From positions 1-52,813 of the forward strand of contig DATIXX010000036.1 in assembly GCA_035518095.1 (NCBI GenBank): a stretch of 52,813 bases of DNA, given 5' to 3'. The notes below the pieces were generated by a model. It saw only the letters and a program-made list of their open reading frames with translations. It made no database searches and was not told where the DNA came from. Each line of letters starts with the position of its first letter. Position 1 is the first letter of the stretch. The translations under genes and the position numbers were made by a program. Source of the DNA: Burkholderiales bacterium (GTDB lineage Bacteria > Pseudomonadota > Gammaproteobacteria > Burkholderiales > JAHFRG01). This document shows positions 46,301-52,813 of this stretch, one piece after another.

Positions 46301-46624
46301 ATGGCTATCACATTGACTGAAAACGCGGCTAAGCACATAAAAAAGGTTCTGGCAAAACGCGGAACGGGCGTCGGTTTGCGTCTTGGCGTGAAGAAAGTCG
46401 GTTGTTCGGGTTTGGCGTACACCTTCGATTACGCCGACGCGGTCGGTGAACGCGACCATCTTTTCGAATCGCACGACGCTAAAATAGTGGTGGACGCGGA
46501 TAGCTTGCCTTATCTCGACGGCGCAGTGCTCGACTTTGTTAAGGAGGGTTTCAAAGAAACCTTTAAATTCGATAATCCCAACGTCAAAGAGCAGTGCGGA
46601 TGCGGTGAAAGCTTCAGCGTTTAA
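46301..46624 (+). CDS. iscA: A-type iron-sulfur carrier IscA
   Basis: I choose ATG 46301 (MAITLTENAAKHIKKVL). The 107-residue length and Cys35, Cys99 and Cys101 equal those of E. coli IscA, while SufA is about 15 residues longer. It carries iron or [4Fe-4S]/[2Fe-2S] clusters to target proteins. It sits 34 bases after the iscS-like gene. No iscU, hscBA or ferredoxin gene follows; sufB comes next after a new regulatory region. Confidence 0.92.
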   Translation: MAITLTENAAKHIKKVLAKRGTGVGLRLGVKKVGCSGLAYTFDYADAVGERDHLFESHDAKIVVDADSLPYLDGAVLDFVKEGFKETFKFDNPNVKEQCGCGESFSV

Positions 46625-46675
46625 TGCATCCATCACTTAAAGCAGGTCCGCAGTCTACTAGCTAGCGAGGAGGGC

Positions 46676-46700
46676 AAAGTTGACTAATTTGCTCGGGTAT
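46676..46700 (+). promoter_or_regulatory. Putative IscR type 1 operator 1 before sufB
   Basis: AAAGTTGACTAATTTGCTCG plus GGTAT matches 22 of 25 positions of the type 1 consensus and includes a TTGACT -35 box followed by TATAAA. It is the upstream half of a tandem pair before sufB. Confidence 0.72.
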
Positions 46701-46709
46701 TATAAACTA

Positions 46710-46734
46710 ATACTTGAGTAATTGACTCGGGATT
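46710..46734 (+). promoter_or_regulatory. Putative IscR type 1 operator 2 before sufB
   Basis: ATACTTGAGTAATTGACTCG plus GGATT matches about 20 of 25 positions. Its start lies 34 bases (about three helical turns) after the first site, so two IscR dimers could bind the same face. It ends 29 bases before the sufB ATG. Confidence 0.6.
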
Positions 46735-46763
46735 TAAGAACTGTAAAATCAGGAACTAAGCTA

Positions 46764-48200
46764 ATGAGTGCAATGTTAGAAAAGCTGATCAACCAGCCCT
46801 ATAAACACGGGTTCGTGACTTCAATCGCGGAAGACGTCATCGCCAAAGGACTCAGCGAAGACGTGATTCGTATGATTTCCAAGAAGAAAAATGAGCCGGA
46901 CTGGATGCTGGAATTCAGGCTCAACGCCTACCGTCATTGGCTAACCATGCGCGAGCCGCGCTGGGCGAATGTGCGTTATTCGACAATCGATTACCAGGAC
47001 ATCATTTATTATGCCGCGCCCAAGCCCAAGAAAAAACTTGCAAGCATGGACGAAGTTGATCCCGAATTGCGGCGTACCTTCGAAAAACTTGGCGTTCCAT
47101 TGCACGAACAGAAGGCACTCGCCGGCGTGGCGGTTGATGTGGTGTTTGATAGCGTATCCGTTACTACGACGTACAAGAAGAAACTTGCAGAGCTTGGGAT
47201 TATTTTCTGTTCCTTTTCGGAAGCAGTGCAAGAGCACCCGGAGTTGGTGAAGAAATATCTCGGCAGCGTGGTACCTCCGACCGATAATTTTTTTGCTTCG
47301 CTTAACTCAGCGGTGTTCACGGATGGTTCATTCTGCTTTATACCGAAGGGTACGAAGTGTCCGATGGATCTGAGTACCTACTTCCGTATCAATACTCAGG
47401 ATTCGGGGCAATTTGAACGTACCCTAATCATTGCCGAAGAAGGCGCGTCGGTTTCGTACCTCGAAGGCTGTACCGCTCCCAAATTCGACACCAATCAACT
47501 GCACGCCGCGGTGGTGGAATTGATTGCGCTTGATAACGCCGAAATCAAGTATTCGACCGTGCAAAACTGGTATACGGGCGATGAGAACGGCGTTGGAGGA
47601 ATTTACAACTTTGTGACCAAGCGCGGTTTGTGCAAGGGTGTCAATTCGAAAATTTCCTGGACCCAAGTGGAAACCGGTTCGGCGATTACCTGGAAATATC
47701 CTTCGTGTGTTTTACTGGGGGATAACTCCATAGGCGAGTTTTATTCGGTGGCGCTAACCAATCACAAACAGCAAGCGGACACGGGAACCAAAATGACGCA
47801 TATCGGCAGGAACACCAGGAGCCGCATTATCAGCAAGGGCATTTCGGCCGGGCGTTCGATCAACAGTTACCGAGGCCAGGTGAAAATCGGACCGCGGGCG
47901 CAAAACGCTCGCAACTACTCGCAGTGTGATTCCATGCTTTTGGGTAGCGCCTGCAGCGCCAATACATTTCCTTATATCGACGTGCAGAACAATTCTGGGA
48001 AAGTGGAGCACGAAGCATCCACTTCGAAAATCGGCGAAGACCAATTGTTCTACTTCGCGCAGCGCGGCATCGGCGCGGAAGCAGCCGTTACCACTATCAT
48101 CAACGGTTTTTGCAAGGATGTGTTCAACCAGCTGCCGATGGAATTCGCCGTCGAAGCCACTAAATTACTTGGTCTCAAGCTGGAAGGAAGCGTGGGATGA
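46764..48200 (+). CDS. sufB: Fe-S assembly scaffold subunit SufB
   Basis: I choose ATG 46764 ([17 protein letters not shown]), with AGGAAC upstream, giving 478 residues. SufB is the core of the SufBCD scaffold. Visible are the N-terminal [20 protein letters not shown], the beta-helix core with [20 protein letters not shown], and the C-terminal [20 protein letters not shown] and [20 protein letters not shown], which include the conserved Cys and Glu/His cluster-site candidates. It overlaps sufC by four bases. Confidence 0.96.
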   Translation: MSAMLEKLINQPYKHGFVTSIAEDVIAKGLSEDVIRMISKKKNEPDWMLEFRLNAYRHWLTMREPRWANVRYSTIDYQDIIYYAAPKPKKKLASMDEVDPELRRTFEKLGVPLHEQKALAGVAVDVVFDSVSVTTTYKKKLAELGIIFCSFSEAVQEHPELVKKYLGSVVPPTDNFFASLNSAVFTDGSFCFIPKGTKCPMDLSTYFRINTQDSGQFERTLIIAEEGASVSYLEGCTAPKFDTNQLHAAVVELIALDNAEIKYSTVQNWYTGDENGVGGIYNFVTKRGLCKGVNSKISWTQVETGSAITWKYPSCVLLGDNSIGEFYSVALTNHKQQADTGTKMTHIGRNTRSRIISKGISAGRSINSYRGQVKIGPRAQNARNYSQCDSMLLGSACSANTFPYIDVQNNSGKVEHEASTSKIGEDQLFYFAQRGIGAEAAVTTIINGFCKDVFNQLPMEFAVEATKLLGLKLEGSVG

Positions 48201-48982
48201 GCAAGAACACGGTTCTGCTTGAAGTCCGAAATTTGTCCGCCCAGGTCGCCGGCAAAGAGATTCTTAAAGGAATTGATCTCACTGTGGAAACCGGCGAAGT
48301 GCACGCCATCATGGGACCGAATGGCTCCGGGAAAAGCACTTTTGCCAAGGTGCTGGCAGGGCACGCCGATTACACGGTGACCGGAGGCGAAGTGCTGTAT
48401 CAGGGAAAAAATCTCCTGGATATGCCCCCGGAAGCACGCTCGCGAGCGGGAGTGTTTCTCGCGTTCCAGTATCCGGTCGAAATCCCGGGGGTGAGCAACA
48501 GCGCTTTCCTGCGCTTGGCGTACAACACGATGCAGGCCGCGCGCGGCGGCGAAGAACTTGACCCTCTGGAATTTGACGACTTTGTGAGGGAAAAAATCAA
48601 GCTCGTGGGAATGGATCCAAGTTTTCTCGACCGCAGCGTCAATGCAGGATTTTCGGGGGGCGAGAAAAAACGCAACGAGATCGTACAAATGGCGGTACTC
48701 GACCCCAAGCTTGCCGTGCTTGATGAGACTGATTCAGGGCTCGATATTGACGCTTTGAAAATTGTGGCGAGCGGTGTGAACCACCTCATGAGGCCGGAAA
48801 ATGCGATTATCGTGGTAACGCATTACCAGCGCCTGCTGAACTATATCGTGCCCGACTACGTGCATGTCATGGAAAGCGGGCAAATTGTCAAGACCGGCGG
48901 CAAGGACCTTGCGTCGGAACTCGAGAAGCGCGGCTACGATTGGGTACGCGCCGAATTCGACGCGACCCGAGCCGCAGCCTGA
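48197..48982 (+). CDS. sufC: Suf complex ATPase SufC
   Basis: This 261-residue ABC-type ATPase without a membrane partner has Walker [10 protein letters not shown] (40-48), an [11 protein letters not shown] signature and Walker [20 protein letters not shown], in which SGLD is the SufC-type form. It drives the shape change in SufBCD during cluster assembly. It overlaps sufB and lies eight bases before sufD. Confidence 0.96.
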   Translation: MSKNTVLLEVRNLSAQVAGKEILKGIDLTVETGEVHAIMGPNGSGKSTFAKVLAGHADYTVTGGEVLYQGKNLLDMPPEARSRAGVFLAFQYPVEIPGVSNSAFLRLAYNTMQAARGGEELDPLEFDDFVREKIKLVGMDPSFLDRSVNAGFSGGEKKRNEIVQMAVLDPKLAVLDETDSGLDIDALKIVASGVNHLMRPENAIIVVTHYQRLLNYIVPDYVHVMESGQIVKTGGKDLASELEKRGYDWVRAEFDATRAAA

Positions 48983-48990
48983 GTGTAGCT

Positions 48991-50310
48991 ATGGAACTCG
49001 TCACTCGCGGCGCGAAAGACCGCTTTTTCGAGAGCCTGTTACTTGGGCAACCTGCGGCCAGCCCGCTTGGCTGGCTGAATCAAATTCGCAGTGCGGCGAC
49101 GGAACGCGCCAATGCGCTCACCGTTCCCAGCACGCGGGACGAAGACTGGCGCTTTACCGATCCCTCACCGCTGTTTAAATTTTCATTCCAGCCGGCGCGT
49201 GGCATGTCGCGGCTTGCGCAAGCAGACATTCAGCGCTTTGTCATTCCCGAAGCTTCTTCCGACCGCTTGGTTTTTATCGATGGCGTGTATGCGGCAGGGC
49301 TTTCCACACACTGCGGTCACGAACACGGAATTCAGGTAACGAGCCTGGAGCAAGGTCTGTCATCGCACGGCGAAATGTTGCAGCAGCATCTTGCGCGCCA
49401 TGCCGAATTTCAAAACGATGTATTTTGCGCGCTCAACACCAGCTTTTTGCGCGATGGCGCATTGATCGTGATCGACGCGGATGTTGTGCACCCCACCCCC
49501 ATACATTTGCTGTTTATCGCGACCAAAGCGGAAGCCGTGGTTTACCCGCGTTTACTGGCGGTGGCCGAGCCCGGGAGTGGATGCACGCTGGTCGAGCAAT
49601 ATATTAGCGTTGCAGAAGACGTTTATTTTAATAATGCAGTGGCTGAGATCATTATCGGCGAACGTGCCCGCGTCCAGCACATCAAGCTGCAGCACGAGAG
49701 CCGTGCCGCCTTTCATATCGCGCAATGCGCGGTAACGCTGGCGCGGGATTCTGAATACTATTCCGATACCGTCACTTTAGGCGCGCGGTTTTCGCGACAT
49801 AACCTGTGTGTGTTGCAGAGCGCAGAAGGCGGGCGCTGTTCGCTCGACGGGCTTGCTCTGATTTCAGGCCGTCAACTTGCGGACACGCATACATTTATGG
49901 ACCACGCAAAGCCCGCCGGCTACAGCCGCCAGCTGCACAAGTGTATTGTGGATGATGCCGGGCACGCGGTGTTCAACGGCAAAGTTTTGGTGCGCGAAGG
50001 TGCGCAGCGTTCGGATTCGGCACAATCCAGCCGCAACTTGCTGCTTTCGGAAAAGGCACATGTGGATACTAAACCGCAGCTGGAAATTTTCGCAGACGAT
50101 GTGAAATGTACTCACGGGGCAACGGTGGGGCAACTTGATGCCGACGAAGTGTTTTATCTTAGAAGTCGCGGACTGGATGAGAGAGGTGCGCGCAGCCTTT
50201 TGACATACGCTTTTGCGGCGGAGATCATAGACAAAATTCCGGTCGCTTCGTTGGCACGGCAATTGCGGCACACGGCGATGGAAAAAATACAGTTAAGAGA
50301 CAGATTATGA
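48991..50310 (+). CDS. sufD: Fe-S assembly protein SufD
   Basis: I choose ATG 48991 (MELVTRGAKDRFFESL), eight bases after the sufC stop, rather than a longer frame inside sufC. The 439-residue product has the N-terminal helical DEDWRFTDPSPLFKF segment, a beta-helix core and the C-terminal ADDVKCTHGATVGQLDADEVFYLRSRG, here split as ADDVKCTHGATVG and QLDADEVFYLRSRG, the SufB/D signature. It pairs with SufB on the SufC2 dimer. It overlaps sufS by four bases. Confidence 0.94.
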   Translation: MELVTRGAKDRFFESLLLGQPAASPLGWLNQIRSAATERANALTVPSTRDEDWRFTDPSPLFKFSFQPARGMSRLAQADIQRFVIPEASSDRLVFIDGVYAAGLSTHCGHEHGIQVTSLEQGLSSHGEMLQQHLARHAEFQNDVFCALNTSFLRDGALIVIDADVVHPTPIHLLFIATKAEAVVYPRLLAVAEPGSGCTLVEQYISVAEDVYFNNAVAEIIIGERARVQHIKLQHESRAAFHIAQCAVTLARDSEYYSDTVTLGARFSRHNLCVLQSAEGGRCSLDGLALISGRQLADTHTFMDHAKPAGYSRQLHKCIVDDAGHAVFNGKVLVREGAQRSDSAQSSRNLLLSEKAHVDTKPQLEIFADDVKCTHGATVGQLDADEVFYLRSRGLDERGARSLLTYAFAAEIIDKIPVASLARQLRHTAMEKIQLRDRL

Positions 50311-51569
50311 ACAAGGCCAGCTCCGTACTGAGTGAAAAAATGGTCGCCGCGTCGCTGGACGTGGCGCATATCCGATCGGAGTTCCCGATTCTTGCGCGGC
50401 TTATAAACGGCAAGCCACTGGTATATCTGGACAACGCAGCGAGCAGCCAGATGCCGCAGCCCGTTATCGACCGCTTGGTACGGTATCAGACCCAGGAGCA
50501 CGCCAACATCCACCGTGCGGTGCACACCCTGAGCGAGCACGCCACGGCGGAATACGAAGAAGCGCGGCGCAAGGCGCAGCGCTTTATCAACGCGAAGGAC
50601 GAACACGAAATCATCTTTACGCGCGGCACTACCGAAAGCATCAATCTGGTGATGCAGGGCTATGGCCGCGCCTTCATCCAAGCCGGCGATGAGATTATCC
50701 TCACGGAACTCGAGCACCATTCCAACATTGTGCCGTGGCAGATGCTGTGTGAAGAAAAAGGAGCGAAGCTGCGCGTCGCACCGATCAGCGATACAGGCGA
50801 AATTCTGCTGGATGAATATCAGAAGCTGTTTAACGAACGCAGCAAATTCGCGGCGCTTTCGCATGTTTCAAATGCTCTGGGCACGGTCAATCCGGTGCGC
50901 GAAATGATTGCTACTGCGCATCAGCGAGGTGTTCCGGTGCTGCTTGACGGAGCGCAGGCAGCGCCGCATCTCAAAATTGATGTGCAGGCGCTCGATTGCG
51001 ATTTTTACGCTTTTTCCGGCCATAAAATATGCGGGCCGACAGGCATCGGCGTGCTTTACGGCAAGCGCGCGCTATTAGAGAAAATGCGGCCTTTCCAGGG
51101 TGGCGGCGACATGATATTGAGCGTCACCTTCGAAAAAACCACCTACAATTCTGTTCCCTTCAAGTTCGAGGCCGGCACTCCGCCGATCGCTGCCACAATC
51201 GGCATGGGCTCGGCCATGGATTATCTTAGCAGCATTGGCTTCGAACGCATCGGCGGGCACGAGACCGATTTGCTCAACTACGCAACGCAACAAATCGGCC
51301 TGATGCAAGGCGTGCGAATTATCGGGACTGCAAAGCATAAGGCAGCGGTGCTGTCTTTCATGGTTGAAGGCGTGCATCCGCACGATGTAGGCACAATATT
51401 GAATGAAGACGGGATTGCGATTCGCACCGGTCATCACTGCGCGCAACCGGTAATGCGGCGCTTTGGGGTACCGGCCACCGCGCGCGCTTCGTTCGCGTTT
51501 TACAATACTTTTGAAGAGGTAGATGCGCTGGTTGCGGGCATTAAAAAGGTGCAAAGGATGTTTGCATAA
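50307..51569 (+). CDS. sufS: SufS-type (group II) cysteine desulfurase
   Basis: This 420-residue PLP enzyme has FYAFSGHKICGPTGIGVLYG with cofactor Lys240 and RTGHHCAQPVMRRF with persulfide Cys378 in the short rigid loop typical of group II. The N-terminus VYLDNAASSQMPQPVID is standard. SufS needs a sulfur acceptor; no sufE is present, and a SufU homologue is encoded 139 bases downstream. It is the second desulfurase in the locus. Confidence 0.96.
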   Translation: MNKASSVLSEKMVAASLDVAHIRSEFPILARLINGKPLVYLDNAASSQMPQPVIDRLVRYQTQEHANIHRAVHTLSEHATAEYEEARRKAQRFINAKDEHEIIFTRGTTESINLVMQGYGRAFIQAGDEIILTELEHHSNIVPWQMLCEEKGAKLRVAPISDTGEILLDEYQKLFNERSKFAALSHVSNALGTVNPVREMIATAHQRGVPVLLDGAQAAPHLKIDVQALDCDFYAFSGHKICGPTGIGVLYGKRALLEKMRPFQGGGDMILSVTFEKTTYNSVPFKFEAGTPPIAATIGMGSAMDYLSSIGFERIGGHETDLLNYATQQIGLMQGVRIIGTAKHKAAVLSFMVEGVHPHDVGTILNEDGIAIRTGHHCAQPVMRRFGVPATARASFAFYNTFEEVDALVAGIKKVQRMFA

Positions 51570-51589
51570 TGCAAAACTGCGGATTTTGT

Positions 51590-51690
51590 CTTGATACGTC
51601 GTTGCGGCTCGTTTCCGGTGCTCACATGCTTAAATATGCATGCTCCGCTGCTCAACTTCGCCGCGCCTTCTCTCAAGTCAAACTTCTTGT
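51590..51690. repeat. Possible interspersed repeat between sufS and sufU
   Basis: The 139-base gap in an otherwise tightly packed operon contains TTGCGGCTCGTTTCCGGTGC, CATGCTTAAATATGCATG (an imperfect palindrome) and CTCCGCTGCTCAACTTCGCC. I recall similar blocks as dispersed repeats in betaproteobacteria. No second copy is present in the window, so the repeat status is a guess. Confidence 0.4.
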
Positions 51691-51708
51691 TTTGCTTAGG
51701 GCCTGATT

Positions 51709-52197
51709 ATGACTGATGTTAAAAACTTATATCAGGAAGTTATCCTGGACCATAACAGGAAGCCGCGCAACTTCGGCACGTTGGACAATCCAAGCCACAC
51801 GGCCGAAGGATTGAATCCGTTGTGCGGCGATCACATTTTCGTTTCGTTGCGCGTTCGCGGCGACACGGTTGAAGACATCGCTTTCCGCGGTGAAGGCTGT
51901 GCCATTTGCAAGGCGTCTACCTCGATGATGACTGCCAGCGTAAAGGGAAAAACCGTGGAACAGGCGCAGACGATAGTGCAGGAATTCCGCGACATGGCGA
52001 CCGGCAAGCTGGATGTGAAAAAACAACCGAATCACCTCGGGCGGCTTGCAGTGTTTGAAGGAGTGAAAGACCTGCCCTCAAGGGTAAAATGCGCGATTCT
52101 CCCCTGGCATACCTTGCACGCAGCCTTGCATTCAGTTCCGACGACGACGACCGAAAACGAAGAAGAGCCGATGAAAGCCGCCGGGGTCAGCATATAA
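51709..52197 (+). CDS. sufU: SufU-type sulfur acceptor/scaffold
   Basis: This 162-residue IscU-fold protein carries LNPLCGDHI (Cys39, Asp41), GEGCAICKAST (Cys64, Cys67) and RVKCAILPWHTL (Cys128). The spacing, including the insertion before the last Cys, resembles B. subtilis SufU more than IscU, which would make it the zinc-bound sulfur acceptor of SufS. The absence of sufE agrees. A Thr/Glu-rich C-terminal tail is extra. Confidence 0.9.
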   Translation: MTDVKNLYQEVILDHNRKPRNFGTLDNPSHTAEGLNPLCGDHIFVSLRVRGDTVEDIAFRGEGCAICKASTSMMTASVKGKTVEQAQTIVQEFRDMATGKLDVKKQPNHLGRLAVFEGVKDLPSRVKCAILPWHTLHAALHSVPTTTTENEEEPMKAAGVSI

Positions 52198-52209
52198 CAG
52201 AGAATTGCC

Positions 52210-52770
52210 ATGCCCAAAATAGCGGAGATCGAAAGCACCCCCAATCCCAACGCCATGAAATTTATCTTGCGCGAGCCGCTTACGTACGGAGTGACGCGCT
52301 CTTATGACAGCGCGGCGCAAGCCAAAGATGACCCGCTCGCTGCGGCGCTATTTGCCATTCCCCATGTTACCAATGTTTTTTATGTCGACCAATGGCTTAC
52401 CGTAACCCAGGATGGACAGGCGAATTGGCAGGAACTGCTGAAACAGCTTGCCGTGCCGATCCGCACTGCGAGCGCTGAAGCCCAGTTACATTCCCAGGCT
52501 GCGCCTGCCGAAAATGAAGCGGGTGTGGCCCTGAGCATTGAGGACACACTGCGGCTGGCGCAAATCAACGAGCTTCTCGATCAGCAAATCCGGCCTTATC
52601 TCCAGGGTGACGGCGGTGACCTCAAGGTGCTGAAACTGGAAGGCAACACGCTTACCATTCATTATCAGGGCGCGTGCGGCAGTTGCCCGACTTCACTCGC
52701 TGGCACCTTGTCCGCAGTGGAAAATTTGGTGCGGACCATTGATCCCGATATACAGCTGGTGGCGGTTTAA
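52210..52770 (+). CDS. Nfu-type Fe-S carrier
   Basis: This 186-residue protein has an N-terminal Nfu domain (IESTPNPNAMKFILREPL, residues 7-24) and a C-terminal NifU-like domain (about 113-186) with IRPYLQGDGGDLKVLKLEG and the cluster-binding Cys156 and Cys159 in GACGSCPTS. Such proteins pass [4Fe-4S] clusters to targets. It follows sufU by 12 bases and its stop overlaps the next ATG (TAATG), so it is in the same operon. Confidence 0.93.
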   Translation: MPKIAEIESTPNPNAMKFILREPLTYGVTRSYDSAAQAKDDPLAAALFAIPHVTNVFYVDQWLTVTQDGQANWQELLKQLAVPIRTASAEAQLHSQAAPAENEAGVALSIEDTLRLAQINELLDQQIRPYLQGDGGDLKVLKLEGNTLTIHYQGACGSCPTSLAGTLSAVENLVRTIDPDIQLVAV

Positions 52771-52813
52771 TGGCGGAATGGGTTGCCGTGTCGCGGGTTG
52801 ACGAATTGCTTCC
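52770..52813 (+). CDS. Probable Rieske [2Fe-2S] protein, N-terminal start only
   Basis: An ATG overlapping the Nfu stop opens a frame MAEWVAVSRVDELL that runs off the window. This resembles the first strand of small Rieske ferredoxins (W-x-x-V-x-x-V-D-E-L), which often follow suf genes. Only 14 residues are visible, so the call is tentative. Confidence 0.45.
   Translation, partial: MAEWVAVSRVDELL

Overview
The window reads as chromosomal DNA of a betaproteobacterium, most likely Nitrosomonadales-like. This is inferred from family resemblance and gene order (surE-pcm-nlpD-rpoS, alaC-hom-thrC, suhB/trmJ-cysE-iscR, a BamC lipoprotein next to dapA, cydP-cydA-cydB-cydX), not from a database search. 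Genes are dense and mostly housekeeping. There is no intact tRNA or rRNA, no transposase, no integrase and no CRISPR array.

Layout. 1-2100: the end of an EmrA-like adaptor, an EmrB-like drug exporter and a broken glutathione S-transferase. 2160-11535: a more accessory stretch framed by two related copies of a roughly 97-bp sequence that looks like a promoter joined to an internally deleted tRNA-Gly. Between them lie an Mla/MCE lipid-transport operon, an ammonium transporter, two unknown small genes, a PII protein and a TSUP anion exporter with its DUF1634 partner. 11661-14992: surE-pcm-nlpD-rpoS. 15054-18935 (minus): MoxR ATPase, DUF58 protein and TgpA-type transglutaminase. 18974-24238: Mth938-like protein, alanine/threonine biosynthesis (alaC-hom-thrC) and nadC. 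24435-28594 (minus): a cytochrome bd operon with both small subunits (cydP, cydX), a leading SRPBCC gene and a trailing HAD hydrolase. 28741-32414: heat-shock clpB behind a near-consensus sigma-32 promoter, then a persulfide dioxygenase-rhodanese fusion. 32555-36799: creatininase-like protein, methyltransferase, dapA, bamC and an MBL hydrolase. 36849-39393: a lipoprotein, a DUF7931-like protein, a heavily decayed cupin-type ribosomal oxygenase pseudogene and bcp. 39578-43761: mutS, suhB, trmJ. 43821-52813: a large iron-sulfur assembly locus.

The iron-sulfur locus is the most coherent system. It starts like an isc locus (cysE, iscR, iscS, and an iscA whose cysteine spacing and length equal E. 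coli IscA). It then switches to suf (sufB-C-D-S-U), followed by an Nfu-like carrier and the start of a probable Rieske protein. IscU, HscA, HscB and ferredoxin are not in the visible part. Four sequences resembling IscR type 1 operators lie before cysE, iscR and sufB. This suggests that an autoregulated IscR controls cysteine supply, two different cysteine desulfurases and the SufBCD scaffold together.

Several dispersed non-coding repeats and inverted repeats sit in the gaps between genes. They appear to belong to the repeat background of this genome.
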